Assembly (NCBI RefSeq): GCF_002835735.1
Contig: NZ_PISD01000008.1
Coordinates: forward strand, 372,001-436,000
Origin: Cytobacillus horneckiae
GTDB taxonomy: Bacteria; Bacillota; Bacilli; Bacillales; Cytobacillaceae
Reading direction: 5' to 3'
DNA: 64,000 nucleotides
A program made the translations under genes and the position numbers. A model generated the notes under the pieces. That model was not told the DNA's origin. It did no database searches and worked only from the letters and a program-made list of their open reading frames with translations. Shown piece after piece: positions 41,658 to 51,764 of this stretch. Within the stretch, counting starts at the first letter, position 1. Each line of letters starts with the position of its first letter.

Positions 41658-43004
41658 ATGGCTGTAACTGAAGAGCGTTTAAAACAAAGCCCGCCTTGTA
41701 CGAATAACAGCTTAAGTAACTATCTTTGGAAAGATGCACCGGATGAGAATAAATGGGCGGATTGCGTCCATTGCGGAATGTGTTTGGAATCTTGCCCTAC
41801 CTATGAACAAACCGGGCAGGAGCAGCATTCGCCAAGAGGAAGGGTATATTTAATCAAGTCTGTCGCAGAAGGAAAATTGACAGTCAATGAACAATTTATG
41901 GACCCAGTGTTTGCATGTTTGGACTGTCGTGCTTGTACAACTGCATGTCCAGCAGATGTTGATGTAGGCGGCTTAATCGAAGAAGCGCGCGGTCAAATTC
42001 GGCAGGCAATGCCATTAACCGGATGGCAGGGAGCGGTCAGCAAGTTGTTTTTGCATGGTATCTTTCCTCATGATAAGCGGCTGCAATCGCTTGGAGGATT
42101 ACTTAAGTTTTATCAAAAGAGCGGCATGCAAACGCTCGTCCGCAAAACAAAGCTGATCAATGTCATGCCAAAGCATCTTGTTGAAATGGAAGCCATTATG
42201 CCAGAAATAAATCAGCCAATTAAAAAGAAGTATAAAAATAATAACATCATAAAGGCAAAAGGTGAAACGAAGCGTGAGGTAGCGATGCTGACTGGGTGTG
42301 TGATGGATGTAATGTTCAGTGACATTAATGAATCGACAATTAATGTACTTACACGGAATGGCAATGATGTCGTAATTCCTAAAAACCAAACATGCTGTGG
42401 GGCGCTTCATGTTCATGCAGGTGATCGCGACATGGGCCGAAAGCTTGCCAAGCAAAATATAGAAGCGTTTGAAGGAACAGAGAAAATAATCGTTAATGCG
42501 GCTGGCTGTGGCTGTATGATGAAAGAATATGAAGAGCTGTTCCGAGAAGAGCCTGAATGGAAAGAAAGAGCAGAAAAATTCTCAGAAAAAGTGGAGGATA
42601 TATCAAAGTTCCTTCATGATACAGGCTATGAAAAGCCAAAAGCTGAACTTAACACTCGCATTACTTATCATGATGCCTGCCATTTAGCGCATGGGCAAGG
42701 TGTCAGGCAGGAACCGCGTGACATACTCCTTGATATCCCAGGTGTAGACATGGTTCACATGCCAAACGCAGACCGCTGCTGCGGCAGTGCAGGCATTTAT
42801 AATATAACAAACCCGGACATGGCTGGGGCTGTATTAGAAAGCAAAATGGAAAATGTTCCTGATGATGTAGAGATGATTTCAATGGGCAATCCAGGGTGTA
42901 TGCTGCAAATGGCAATGGGTGTGGAAAAGTATGGCCGCAATCATAAAATTGTTCATACTGTACAATTGCTTGATTGGGCGTACCAAAAGGAGGCTGAGAA
43001 ATAA
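41658..43004 (+). CDS. glcF: Glycolate oxidase iron-sulfur subunit, GlcF
   Basis: 448 residues. Two 4Fe-4S motifs: C36-x2-C39-x2-C42-x3-C46 (CVHCGMCLESCP) and C87-x2-C90-x2-C93-x3-C97 (CLDCRACTTACP). Two CCG domains follow, with NQTCCGALHVHAGD and DRCCGSAGIYN. This is the electron-transfer subunit linking the flavoproteins to the quinone pool. A GGAGGG site is upstream. Zero-base junctions on both sides (TAA-ATG) indicate one tight operon. Confidence 0.92.
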   Translation: MAVTEERLKQSPPCTNNSLSNYLWKDAPDENKWADCVHCGMCLESCPTYEQTGQEQHSPRGRVYLIKSVAEGKLTVNEQFMDPVFACLDCRACTTACPADVDVGGLIEEARGQIRQAMPLTGWQGAVSKLFLHGIFPHDKRLQSLGGLLKFYQKSGMQTLVRKTKLINVMPKHLVEMEAIMPEINQPIKKKYKNNNIIKAKGETKREVAMLTGCVMDVMFSDINESTINVLTRNGNDVVIPKNQTCCGALHVHAGDRDMGRKLAKQNIEAFEGTEKIIVNAAGCGCMMKEYEELFREEPEWKERAEKFSEKVEDISKFLHDTGYEKPKAELNTRITYHDACHLAHGQGVRQEPRDILLDIPGVDMVHMPNADRCCGSAGIYNITNPDMAGAVLESKMENVPDDVEMISMGNPGCMLQMAMGVEKYGRNHKIVHTVQLLDWAYQKEAEK

Positions 43005-44462
43005 ATGGCGCGAAAAAAGATTAAATCAAAAGATAAACATATTCTTGCTCTGTCCACTCTAGTCAATCATCCAAGTGCAATCCTCTATGAAAAAGAAGAT
43101 TTAATTGCCTACGATTGTGACGGCTTTACAATTCATAAAGCAACACCTAAAGCAGTTGTTTTTCCAGAAAATACGGAACAAGTAGCTAAAATCGTAAAGT
43201 ACTGTCATGATCATTCTTTACCTTTTTTAGCGCGAGGAGCTGGAACGGGCCTTAGCGGCGGAGCTATCCCGTTAAATGGTGAAGTCATTATTAGCATGGT
43301 GAAAATGAAAAAACTGCTGAGTGTAGATTTAGAGAATAGGAGAGCAGTAGTAGAACCTGGATTTGTGAACTTAAAATTAACGAATACAATTTCTGATAAA
43401 GGATATTATTATGCACCAGACCCTTCAAGTCAATATTGCTGTACAATTGGCGGGAATGTGGCTGAGAATGCTGGAGGCGCACACTGTTTAAAATACGGCG
43501 TAACGACCAACCATATTCTTGGGCTTGAAGTTGTATTGCCGAATGGCGATGTCATTGAAATTGGCAAAAATGGTATAGCAGACGAACCAGGCTATGATTT
43601 ATTGGGCTTAATAACCGGATCAGAAGGAACGCTTGGCATTGTGACAAAAATAACTGTCCGCATTTTAAAGAACCCTGAATCAAAGCAAACCGTATTGGCT
43701 TATTTTGATAAAGTAGAAGACGGAAGTCAGGCAGTTTCAGATATTATTTCTGCCGGCATCGTGCCTGCAGCATTGGAAATGATGGATAAAACCGCGATTG
43801 AAGGGGTGGAGGCAGCTGCATTTCCGGTAGGGCACCCAAAGGATATTGAAGCATTATTACTTATTGAAGTGGATGGAATTGAAGCAGGGATTGGTGAGCA
43901 AATTGAACAAATTTTACAAGTTTGCAGAAACCAAAATGTCCGTGAGGTTCGCGCAGCTAAGGATGAACAGGAACGCGCAGCGTGGTGGGCTAATCGGAAG
44001 ACGGGCTTTGGCGCAATGGGGGCCATTTCACCGGATTACCTAGTACAGGACGGTGTTATTCCGCGCAGCAAGCTTCCAGAAGTATTAAGCAAAATTAATA
44101 AAATCAGCGAAGAATCAGGTTTAAGAATCGCTAATATTTTTCATGCCGGTGATGGGAACTTGCATCCGCTCGTTTTGTTTGATGCACGTATTCCAGGTGA
44201 AACAGAAAAAGCAATGGAGGCAGGCAGCGCTTGCTTAAAAGTTTGTGCAGATGTAGGCGGCACGATAACTGGTGAACACGGAGTTGGAATTGAGAAAAGA
44301 GAAGAAATGAGATTTGTATTCAAAGATGAAGAAATTCAAGCTCAAACGGATATCCGCGATGTCTTTAATCCTGACAATCTATTGAATGCAGGAAAGCTGT
44401 TCCCAACGCCAGGACGTTGTGCTGAAGTAAAGAAAGAAATGAAAGCAGCAGCCATTTCGTAA
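43005..44462 (+). CDS. glcD: Glycolate oxidase catalytic flavoprotein, GlcD
   Basis: 485 residues; AAAAGGAGG precedes. FAD_binding_4: LARGAGTGLSGGAIPL, IGGNVAENAGGAHCLKYG, and SEGTLGIVTKITVR. C-terminal FAD-oxidase domain: IFHAGDGNLHPLVLFD and GGTITGEHGVGIEKREEM, the active-site histidines of 2-hydroxyacid dehydrogenases of this family. Substrate by context is glycolate (malate synthase G follows); D-lactate is the main alternative. A duplicated terminator follows. Confidence 0.92.
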   Translation: MARKKIKSKDKHILALSTLVNHPSAILYEKEDLIAYDCDGFTIHKATPKAVVFPENTEQVAKIVKYCHDHSLPFLARGAGTGLSGGAIPLNGEVIISMVKMKKLLSVDLENRRAVVEPGFVNLKLTNTISDKGYYYAPDPSSQYCCTIGGNVAENAGGAHCLKYGVTTNHILGLEVVLPNGDVIEIGKNGIADEPGYDLLGLITGSEGTLGIVTKITVRILKNPESKQTVLAYFDKVEDGSQAVSDIISAGIVPAALEMMDKTAIEGVEAAAFPVGHPKDIEALLLIEVDGIEAGIGEQIEQILQVCRNQNVREVRAAKDEQERAAWWANRKTGFGAMGAISPDYLVQDGVIPRSKLPEVLSKINKISEESGLRIANIFHAGDGNLHPLVLFDARIPGETEKAMEAGSACLKVCADVGGTITGEHGVGIEKREEMRFVFKDEEIQAQTDIRDVFNPDNLLNAGKLFPTPGRCAEVKKEMKAAAIS

Positions 44463-44469
44463 AAAATTG

Positions 44470-44569
44470 AAAGACAATGCTCGAAAACGGTACCAGAAAG
44501 GCAAACTAAGACGATTTTCGCAAGGCAATGCTAAAAAATGGTTCCAGATTCAAAGACAAAACCATTTTT
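44470..44569 (+). repeat. Tandem duplication of the glcD terminator region
   Basis: Two units of about 49 bases: 44470-44518 and 44521-44569. Both read AAxGxCAATGCTxxAAAAxGGT then xCCAGA ... ACxATTTT. The second forms a perfect hairpin; the first only a weak one (CGAAAA / TTTTCG). It resembles the terminator duplicates flanking the dispersed repeat, but with no element between them. Confidence 0.65.
44534..44569 (+). terminator. Terminator of the glycolate oxidase operon
   Basis: A perfect 10-bp stem AAAAATGGTT / AACCATTTTT; the right arm itself supplies the T-run. Confidence 0.8.
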
Positions 44570-44648
44570 ATTCAGAAAAATATGAAAATAATTGAAATCC
44601 CCTTTACAATCATGATATTATTTTTTTAAGAATTATAGAAACAGCGTT

Positions 44649-44660
44649 TTGTAATAACAA
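44649..44660 (+). promoter_or_regulatory. Palindromic operator candidate upstream of glcB
   Basis: TTGTAATAACAA, the exact reverse complement of 40298-40309, 28 bases before the glcB start. Inferred site for the same GntR regulator. Confidence 0.55.
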
Positions 44661-44687
44661 ACAAATAATACTAGGAGGCTTTATGCA

Positions 44688-46865
44688 ATGAGTAATTATG
44701 TAAATGCAGGTCAATTGAAAGTAGCAAATGAACTCTATGAATTTATTAATTCAGAAGCACTGCCAGGTTCAGGTTTGGATCAAGCGGTATTCTGGAATGG
44801 ATTTGAAGAACTTGTTAAAGATTTGACACCAAAGAATAAAGCTTTATTAGCAAAAAGGGAAGAACTGCAAGAAAAAATTCATGAATGGCACCGTGAAAAT
44901 AAAGGTTTTGATTTTAATAAATATAAATCCTTTCTTGAGGAAATCGATTATTTGCTTCCTGAAGCAGAAGATTTCCAAATCACGACTGAAAATGTTGATG
45001 AAGAAATCTCATTACAAGCAGGTCCGCAGCTTGTTGTTCCAATAAATAATGGCCGCTATGCTATTAATGCAGCGAACGCAAGATGGGGCAGCCTTTATGA
45101 TGCATTATATGGAACAGATGCAATTAGTATGGATGATGGCGCCCATAGAGAAGGACCGTACAATCCTGTGCGTGGAAATAAGGTCATTGAATTTGGCCGC
45201 AATTTCTTAGATGAAACAGTACCACTATCTTCAGGTTCGCATAGTGACGCGATTCTATATAGTGTGGAAGAAGGAAATCTAGTTGTTACACTCCATAGCG
45301 GTGAAAAGGTTGGATTACAAGATGATTCAAAATTTGCCGGCTTCCAAGGTGAAGCAAATGAACCTTTTGCCGTATTGTTGAAAAATAATCGACTTCATTT
45401 TGAAATCCAAATTAATCGTGAACATCCGATTGGAAAATCAGATGATGCAGGAGTAAAAGACATTTTACTAGAAGCTGCCCTCACAACTATTATGGATTGT
45501 GAAGACTCGGTGGCTGCTGTTGATGCTGAGGATAAAGTGCTTGTTTATAGAAATTGGCTTGGCTTAATGAAGGGTGAATTGTCAGCCACTTTCAGTAAAG
45601 GTGCAAAAACAATCACAAGAAACATGAATCCTAATCGTGTATATTCCAGTCCAGACGGTGAAAAGATCACTTTAAATGGCCGCTCGTTAATGTTTGTCCG
45701 GAATGTAGGACATTTAATGACAAATGAAGCAATCCTTGACCATGAGGGAAATGAAATTCAAGAAGGCATCCTAGATGCAGTCATTACTTCTTTAGCTGCT
45801 AAACATACCCTTTTAGGTAATGGCACATATAAAAATACTGAAAAAGGATCTATCTATATTGTTAAACCTAAAATGCACGGACCGGAAGAAGTTGCGTTCG
45901 CAAATGAATTATTTAATCGTACTGAAGATTTATTAGATTTGGAAAGAAATACATTAAAAATTGGAGTAATGGATGAAGAACGCAGAACGTCATTGAATTT
46001 AAAAGCATGCATTAAAGAAGTAAAGGACCGAGTTGTTTTCATTAACACAGGTTTTCTCGATCGAACAGGTGACGAAATGCATACTTCAATGGAAATGGGA
46101 CCAATGATTCGTAAAAATGATATGAAGTCAACTAAGTGGCTGCAAGGATATGAAAAATCAAATGTATTAACAGGACTTGCAATAGGCTTTCAAGGAAAGG
46201 CGCAAATTGGAAAAGGAATGTGGGCAATGCCGGATTTGATGGCGGGTATGCTTGAACAAAAAATCGGGCATCCGCAAGCAGGAGCGAATACCGCATGGGT
46301 CCCTTCACCAACAGCGGCAACATTGCATGCGCTGCACTACCATCAAGTAAATGTTGCAGAAGTACAAAAAGACTTGCTAAATAGTCAAAATAATTTAAGG
46401 GATGACATTCTGCAAATCCCGGTAGCAGCAAATGCGAACTGGACGGAAAAAGAGGTTCAAGCCGAATTGGATAATAATGCGCAAGGCATACTCGGCTATG
46501 TCGTACGCTGGGTAGAGCAGGGCATCGGCTGTTCAAAAGTACCGGATATTAATGATGTGGCATTGATGGAAGATCGTGCAACATTAAGAATTTCCAGTCA
46601 GCATATGGCAAATTGGCTGCATCACGGCATTACGACAAAAGAACAAGTACTTGAAACACTTCAGCGCATGGCTGCAGTAGTCGATGAGCAAAATGCCGGC
46701 GATGTTGAATATCGTCCCATGGCTCCTAATTTTGATGAATCCGTTGCTTTCCAGGCGGCATGTGATCTTGTTTTTAAAGGATATGACCAGCCAAGTGGCT
46801 ACACTGAACCAATTCTCCACCACCGCCGCTTAGAAGCAAAAGCTAAATTTGCGGTAAAACAGTAA
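44688..46865 (+). CDS. glcB: Malate synthase G
   Basis: 725 residues, matching the G isoform (about 720) rather than the 530-residue A isoform. TAGGAGG lies upstream. Seen: [20 protein letters not shown] near 130, [20 protein letters not shown] (Mg-binding acidic site), [14 protein letters not shown], and [20 protein letters not shown] (the RRT acid site). [20 protein letters not shown] is also conserved. Reaction: glyoxylate + acetyl-CoA + water to malate + CoA. It converts the glyoxylate from GlcDEF into malate. Expressed separately, as it has its own terminator upstream and an operator shared with glcE. Confidence 0.96.
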   Translation: MSNYVNAGQLKVANELYEFINSEALPGSGLDQAVFWNGFEELVKDLTPKNKALLAKREELQEKIHEWHRENKGFDFNKYKSFLEEIDYLLPEAEDFQITTENVDEEISLQAGPQLVVPINNGRYAINAANARWGSLYDALYGTDAISMDDGAHREGPYNPVRGNKVIEFGRNFLDETVPLSSGSHSDAILYSVEEGNLVVTLHSGEKVGLQDDSKFAGFQGEANEPFAVLLKNNRLHFEIQINREHPIGKSDDAGVKDILLEAALTTIMDCEDSVAAVDAEDKVLVYRNWLGLMKGELSATFSKGAKTITRNMNPNRVYSSPDGEKITLNGRSLMFVRNVGHLMTNEAILDHEGNEIQEGILDAVITSLAAKHTLLGNGTYKNTEKGSIYIVKPKMHGPEEVAFANELFNRTEDLLDLERNTLKIGVMDEERRTSLNLKACIKEVKDRVVFINTGFLDRTGDEMHTSMEMGPMIRKNDMKSTKWLQGYEKSNVLTGLAIGFQGKAQIGKGMWAMPDLMAGMLEQKIGHPQAGANTAWVPSPTAATLHALHYHQVNVAEVQKDLLNSQNNLRDDILQIPVAANANWTEKEVQAELDNNAQGILGYVVRWVEQGIGCSKVPDINDVALMEDRATLRISSQHMANWLHHGITTKEQVLETLQRMAAVVDEQNAGDVEYRPMAPNFDESVAFQAACDLVFKGYDQPSGYTEPILHHRRLEAKAKFAVKQ

Positions 46866-46873
46866 TGAATGTT

Positions 46874-46902
46874 AGGCAGGGCAGTTATGTTGCCCTGTCT
46901 TG
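46874..46902 (+). terminator. Terminator of glcB
   Basis: GGCAGGGCA pairs with TGCCCTGTC (one G-T pair), nine bases after the stop; short tail TTGCT. Confidence 0.7.
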
Positions 46903-47221
46903 CTATAAAGTTTAGCAAATGACTGTAGCGGTGGTTGCTGCAAGATTTTATGTGGATTGAGAAGAAATGTGAAACTGGTATTTCGCTTGTAATGAGCAAA
47001 AGTGGCATCAAGAAGCAAAAACCAAAAAATTTCCCATTATGATACCGATCAATACTGGCATAAAAAAGCTGCCAATCTTCAATTGTGTAAATAACTAACT
47101 TATCAGCATAATAAATAAATGTCTAATAAAAACTTAATTAATATCCAGAAAATTAAATTAGTATCTACCACAATATAATGCTACTATTTTAGTAAAATAA
47201 AAACAGAGAGGGAGAAGCATA
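46903..47221 (+). other. Intergenic region before the FAH-family gene
   Basis: About 320 AT-rich bases without a convincing gene. A TATAAT at 47174-47179 may be the -10 of the following gene, but the -35 is weak (AATTAA). No second TTGT-N4-ACAA site was found. Confidence 0.4.
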
Positions 47222-47998
47222 ATGAAATTCACAAGGTTTGAAGCGAATGATAATATCTTCCAAGGAGTAATTGAAGGAGATGAAATTCGCGTTTTCTCAG
47301 GAGAGTTATTTGGAGATTGGTCTTATACGGGAGATACATATAAAAGAGATGAAGTGAACTTGCTGGCTCCTTTGCAGCCGAATCATATTATTGGAATTGG
47401 AGCCAATTTCGTTGCAAGGAAGGAGGACTTGCCAGAAAGCTTGCCGGAAATTCCTGTCTTCTTCTATAAGCCGTCTTCGTCTGTCATTGGACCTGAAGCT
47501 GAAATTGTCATTCCAGATGGGATAAATCAGGTGAAATTTGAGTCTGAACTTGCTGTGGTTATAGGAAAAACAGCAAAGGATATAAAAGAAGATGAAGTGC
47601 TGGATTATGTTTTTGGGTACACTGTTGGAAATGATGTTACCGCACCTCAATTTTTTCATGAGGATGGCCATTGGACCGTTGGAAAATCATTTGATACTTT
47701 TACACCTTTAGGACCGGTTATTGAAACGGAATTAGACCCATTTTCTGTTAAAGTCGAAGCGAAGCTGAATGATGTTGAGAAGCAAAATAGCGCGACTGAT
47801 TTAATGATTATTCCTATCCGTAAAATGATTTCATATTTATCGAAAGTGATGACACTACAACCTGGCGATGTCATTTTAACAGGAAGTCCTGTAGGAGCAG
47901 AGCTTGTGAATGAAGGGGATGTCATTCAATGTGAAATTAAAGAAATCGGCACTTTAAGAAATTCATTTGTAGCTGCTCGTCAATCTGTAAAAAGTTAA
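47222..47998 (+). CDS. Fumarylacetoacetate hydrolase (FAH) family protein
   Basis: 258 residues after GAGAGGGAG. FAH fold: NHIIGIGANFVARKEDLPE, PVFFYKPSSSVIGP, KFESELAVVIGK (metal-binding Glu pair), DYVFGYTVGNDVTAPQ (third metal ligand Asp), and PGDVILTGSPVGAE. Characterised relatives are acylpyruvases, oxaloacetate decarboxylases/tautomerases or ring-cleavage product hydrolases. Next to the IclR gene and inside the glycolate region, a role on a 2-keto dicarboxylate such as oxaloacetate is plausible, but the substrate cannot be read. Confidence 0.88.
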   Translation: MKFTRFEANDNIFQGVIEGDEIRVFSGELFGDWSYTGDTYKRDEVNLLAPLQPNHIIGIGANFVARKEDLPESLPEIPVFFYKPSSSVIGPEAEIVIPDGINQVKFESELAVVIGKTAKDIKEDEVLDYVFGYTVGNDVTAPQFFHEDGHWTVGKSFDTFTPLGPVIETELDPFSVKVEAKLNDVEKQNSATDLMIIPIRKMISYLSKVMTLQPGDVILTGSPVGAELVNEGDVIQCEIKEIGTLRNSFVAARQSVKS

Positions 47999-48034
47999 AT
48001 AGAGATAGGTGAAAGCTTGTTTTGAGGTGAGACG

Positions 48035-48802
48035 ATGGAACGGGAAAATATGGTGAAATCTGTGAGCCGGGCTCTGGATATTATTTCAATTGTCAGTATG
48101 AAAAAAGGCGGCCTCGGAGTAACCGAGATCGCCAACCAAATAGATATTAATAAGAGTTCAGTCTATAGGATCTTATCTACACTAGTCCAGTATGGTTATG
48201 TAGAACAAGATGATGATACAGGGAGATATAAACTCGGTTATAAACTTTTAGAAATTAGTTCACGGCTGCTCGATTCGATTGATTTGCGTACTGAAGCACA
48301 TCCGTTCTTGCGTGAGCTTGAAAATGCAACAAATGAGGTCATTCATCTTGTTGTATATGATCAGGATGAAGTCGTGTATATTGAAAAGCTAGATGGGAAT
48401 GAAGCGCTGCGCATGCACTCAAAAGTTGGTAAGCGCGCGCCAATGCACTGTACATCTGTCGGCAAGGCGATTTTATCTCAGCTGCCCGTTCATCTTGTTC
48501 ATGACATTCTTGATCGCAAGGGGCTGCCTGCACATACAAATCAAACGATTGTAGATAAAGAAACATTGCTTAGAGAACTAATAGAAGTCAGGCATAAAGG
48601 CTTTGCCCTTGACTTGCAGGAAAATGAGTATGGGATTACATGTATTGCAGTGCCCATTTTCGATCACCAAGGTAAAGTTTCTGCAGCAGTCAGTATTTCG
48701 GGCCCAACTATGAGAATGACAGACGAGCGGTTGCAGGAGCTTCGGCCGCTTATGATTCAAACAGGACAGCAAATCTCTGCAAGGCTTGGATATGTACAAT
48801 GA
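48035..48802 (+). CDS. IclR-family transcriptional regulator
   Basis: 255 residues after GAGGTGAGACG. N-terminal HTH: VKSVSRALDIISIVSMKKGG, LGVTEIANQIDINKSSVYRI, YVEQDDDTGRYKLGYKLLE. C-terminal IclR ligand domain: MHSKVGKRAPMHCTSVGKAI, GFALDLQENEYGITCIAVPI and ISGPTMRM. Possible targets: itself, the upstream FAH gene and the downstream permease, before which a large palindrome lies. The stop overlaps the start of the next gene (ATGA). Confidence 0.92.
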   Translation: MERENMVKSVSRALDIISIVSMKKGGLGVTEIANQIDINKSSVYRILSTLVQYGYVEQDDDTGRYKLGYKLLEISSRLLDSIDLRTEAHPFLRELENATNEVIHLVVYDQDEVVYIEKLDGNEALRMHSKVGKRAPMHCTSVGKAILSQLPVHLVHDILDRKGLPAHTNQTIVDKETLLRELIEVRHKGFALDLQENEYGITCIAVPIFDHQGKVSAAVSISGPTMRMTDERLQELRPLMIQTGQQISARLGYVQ

Positions 48803-49395
48803 TTCTTTGGATCAATGGGACATTCGGTTCTGGAAAAACAACGCTTTCATACGAATTAAATGATCGTATCGAGGGTTCCTTTCGTTATGACCCGGAAAAG
48901 CTGGGCAGCCATTTAATGAGAACGATTCCAGCAAACGTCGCAGAGAATGATTTTCAAAAGTATCAGGCATGGCGAACAATGGTCTGCTCAATGATTCTCG
49001 AATTATCCATGCGTTTACAAGGAAAAATAATCATTGTCCCTATGACACTTACAAATAAAGATTATCGGCATGAAATTTTTAGTGCACTGAAAAGCAATGG
49101 GCTGGAAGTGCATGAAGTTCTTTTGGAAATAAAGGAAGATAAGCTCCTTAAGCTTCTTCAATCACGAATGGAGACTAAATCGTCATGGGCGTACAAGCAA
49201 TTTGAATATAAAAAAAATGAAATCAAGCAAATAGACACTTTCAAACTGGACGTAAATGAACGGTCAATTGATGATGTGGCCGAAACAGTCATAAGCCATT
49301 TTAACTTACCGGCAAGAGCTGATCAAAGAGGCATCCTTCAGAAAAAATGCAAACGAATGATAAATAAATTTAGGGAATCTTTTTATTTCAAATAA
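48799..49395 (+). CDS. TmrB-like P-loop protein
   Basis: 198 residues overlapping the iclR stop by four bases. Walker A NGTFGSGKTT at residues 6-15. RYDPEKLGSHL, DFQKYQAWR, IIVPMTLTNKDYRHEIFSAL, and SSWAYKQFE correspond to B. subtilis TmrB, as I recall it, along the whole length, including the C-terminal amphipathic helix region. TmrB confers tunicamycin resistance by binding the drug at the membrane. Whether this copy does so is unknown; coupling to an IclR gene is unusual. A terminator follows. Confidence 0.85.
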   Translation: MILWINGTFGSGKTTLSYELNDRIEGSFRYDPEKLGSHLMRTIPANVAENDFQKYQAWRTMVCSMILELSMRLQGKIIIVPMTLTNKDYRHEIFSALKSNGLEVHEVLLEIKEDKLLKLLQSRMETKSSWAYKQFEYKKNEIKQIDTFKLDVNERSIDDVAETVISHFNLPARADQRGILQKKCKRMINKFRESFYFK

Positions 49396-49446
49396 GAGCC
49401 ATCTAACAGTCGCTATAAGCGTTTGTTAGATGGCTCTTATTTTTTG
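49394..49446 (+). terminator. Terminator of the iclR-tmrB-like unit
   Basis: AAGAGCCATCTAACA (49394-49408) pairs perfectly with 49424-49438, followed by ATTTTTTG. A 15-bp stem. Confidence 0.9.
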
Positions 49447-49500
49447 ACTGCCGAACAAAATAATTGAATAAAATTAATATAATAAATTCTCAGAATATTA

Positions 49501-49577
49501 TTGTAATTGATGAGAATCTTAGTATAATTATATTAAAGTGTTTGTTATATAACATATAAAATATAGTTATATAACAA
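49501..49577 (+). promoter_or_regulatory. Permease promoter with long palindromic operator
   Basis: -35 TTGTAA (49501-49506), 16 bases, -10 TATAAT (49523-49528). Just downstream, TTGTTATATAAC (49542-49553) and GTTATATAACAA (49566-49577) are perfect inverted copies 12 bases apart, each arm also containing the self-palindrome GTTATATAAC. Position after the start point suggests repression, by the IclR or GntR protein. Confidence 0.6.
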
Positions 49578-49649
49578 TGTTTACTGATGCGCAACATCTT
49601 GCATTTATTGTTTGTTATGAAGAAACATGAACTAAGGGGGAGAGGTCAA

Positions 49650-51425
49650 ATGAGTACAGGAATGTTAGCAATTTTATCACTTTTACCGATTATTGCCGTT
49701 GCCGTTTTCTTAGTCGGATTAAAGTGGCCTGCAAGTAAAGCCATGCCAATAGCATTTTTGGTAGCGGTTGCATTAGCTCTGTTTGTATGGAAAGTGCCAG
49801 GCGTCAATGTGGCGGCTGCTTCTGTACACGGATTAGTAGTTGCAATTACCTTGCTTTATATTATTTTCGGATCGATACTTCTGCTCAACACATTACAGGA
49901 AAGCGGTGGCATGAGAACAATTCGACAGGGGTTTACGGATATAACCGCAGACCGTAGAATTCAAGTTATTATCATTGCCTGGCTCTTTGGCTCATTTATT
50001 GAGGGAGCGTCTGGTTTTGGTACACCTGCTGCCGTTGCCGTACCATTAATGGTTGGATTAGGATTCCCTGCAATGGCTGCTGTAGTAGCAGGAATGGTTA
50101 TTCAAAGTACCCCCGTTTCCTTTGGAGCAGTTGGAACACCCATTCTAGTAGGTGTTCTATCAGGGCTATCAGCTGACGCAAGTATTACTGATAATTTTCT
50201 TGCACTTGTCTCGCAAATTGGCGGTCAAGTAGCGATACTACATATGATCGCAGGTACATTGGTGCCTTTATTCGTTGTAGCGCTAATGACGCGATTTTTT
50301 GGGAAAAATAAATCTTTCTCAGAAGGAATTAAAATTTGGAAGTTTGCACTATTTTCAGCATTTGCAATGACGATTCCTTATGTAATCGTTGCCAACACAC
50401 TTGGCCCTGAATTTCCTTCGATGACAGGCGGTTTAGTTGGTTTGGCAATTGTTATATTTGCGGCAAAGAAAGGCTTTCTTATGCCTAAGGATGAAGTGTG
50501 GCAGTTTGAAGAAAAATCAAAGTGGAATCCTGATTGGACAGGGAAAATTGAAATACAATTAGACAAAAAAGGTAAAGAGATGAGCATGTTTACAGCATGG
50601 CTACCCTATGTATTAGTTGGATTATTCTTGGTGTTAACAAGACTGAATGCACTTCCATTAAAAGCATGGCTGCAATCAGTCGTATTAAAGATAGAAAATT
50701 TATTTGGCTCAGGAATAGGTACGAGCTTTGAAATTTTATATTCACCGGGGACAGTTTTTATCCTTGTATCCATACTCACTTTCTTTATACACGGAATGAG
50801 GAGCGGAGCTTATGTAAATGCATGGAAACAATCTGGCAAGACTACATTGGCAGCATCAGTTGCGCTTGTCTTTACTGTCCCGATGGTTCAAGTCTTTATC
50901 AATACAGGGGGCGGAGCAGCGGGCTATAACCAGATGCCAATCGAGCTTGCAAATGGAGCAGCGGCACTTGCTGGCGAATTCTGGCCATTCTTTGCTACAT
51001 TTATCGGTGGGATTGGCGCTTTTATAGCAGGAAGTAATACTGTCAGTAACATGATGTTTGCTCTTTTCCAATATGATGTGGGCAGCCAAATTGGCGTTGA
51101 TCCAACATGGATTGTTGCTCTCCAGGCTGTTGGTGGGGCAGCAGGGAATATGATTTGTGTGCATAATGTCGTTGCAGCATCCGCTGTCGTAGGTCTTGTC
51201 GGCAAAGAGGGAGAGGTCATTAGGAAAACTTTATTCCCGTTTGTTTATTACTCTTTATTTGCTGGTGCAGTTGGATATTCAATTGTATGGTATTCAACAA
51301 AAGGAATATTTAATGTTGGTTCAATTGTTGCTGTCCTGATTGCAGTCGCGGCAGTATACATCATTGCCACTAACAATCGGAGATTAAGTTTAGAATATCC
51401 GAATAATAAAACGATCTCGAAATAA
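49650..51425 (+). CDS. L-lactate/glycolate permease, LctP family
   Basis: 591 residues from ATG 49650 after GGGGGAGAGG; the frame extends upstream to 49587 without a site. Some 13-14 membrane helices. Family signatures: [37 protein letters not shown], and [20 protein letters not shown] with [19 protein letters not shown] near the end. LctP/GlcA proteins import L- or D-lactate and glycolate with protons. Position beside glcEFD and glcB supports glycolate as a substrate. Confidence 0.93.
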   Translation: MSTGMLAILSLLPIIAVAVFLVGLKWPASKAMPIAFLVAVALALFVWKVPGVNVAAASVHGLVVAITLLYIIFGSILLLNTLQESGGMRTIRQGFTDITADRRIQVIIIAWLFGSFIEGASGFGTPAAVAVPLMVGLGFPAMAAVVAGMVIQSTPVSFGAVGTPILVGVLSGLSADASITDNFLALVSQIGGQVAILHMIAGTLVPLFVVALMTRFFGKNKSFSEGIKIWKFALFSAFAMTIPYVIVANTLGPEFPSMTGGLVGLAIVIFAAKKGFLMPKDEVWQFEEKSKWNPDWTGKIEIQLDKKGKEMSMFTAWLPYVLVGLFLVLTRLNALPLKAWLQSVVLKIENLFGSGIGTSFEILYSPGTVFILVSILTFFIHGMRSGAYVNAWKQSGKTTLAASVALVFTVPMVQVFINTGGGAAGYNQMPIELANGAAALAGEFWPFFATFIGGIGAFIAGSNTVSNMMFALFQYDVGSQIGVDPTWIVALQAVGGAAGNMICVHNVVAASAVVGLVGKEGEVIRKTLFPFVYYSLFAGAVGYSIVWYSTKGIFNVGSIVAVLIAVAAVYIIATNNRRLSLEYPNNKTISK

Positions 51426-51764
51426 TCATAAATATCCTTTGAAAACAAAAACGCCCCTCATTCTTATTCGTGTCTAATAATGAAGGGAGAGTTCAGATTA
51501 AGAAAAAGATGCAAGAACTGAGCAGTTTTTTTCATATTTTAAATAATAAAGCGATATATTTATACTGTTGGGCTTAACTTTATGCCCGCACACCCCTGAC
51601 ATTATGAAGATGCAGTTATTAAAACTTTTTTGAGCCAGTAATGGCTCTTTTTTTATGGAAAAAGAAGCTAAGTAAGGTTTAAGGTGAGTTCCTGGAAACG
51701 GACGCCAACAGCTTCATTTAACAGATAGCTCTTTTGTTAGGTTGGAATAATATTCCAGATGACA
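51426..51764. other. Intergenic region with two hairpins
   Basis: No gene seen in about 340 bases. CCCTCATT-x-TTA pairs with TAA-x-AATGA-x-GGG (51455-51487), probably the permease terminator although it lacks a T-tail. A proper terminator lies at 51632. Confidence 0.5.
51632..51654 (+). terminator. Intrinsic terminator in the permease 3' region
   Basis: GAGCC / GGCTC with a 6-nt loop and TTTTTTT. It lies 200 bases beyond the permease stop, so it is either its final terminator or belongs to a small untranslated RNA in the gap. Confidence 0.75.

Noticed and set aside
46132-46536. 134-codon reverse frame inside malate synthase G
   Set aside because: Fully antisense to strongly conserved coding sequence.
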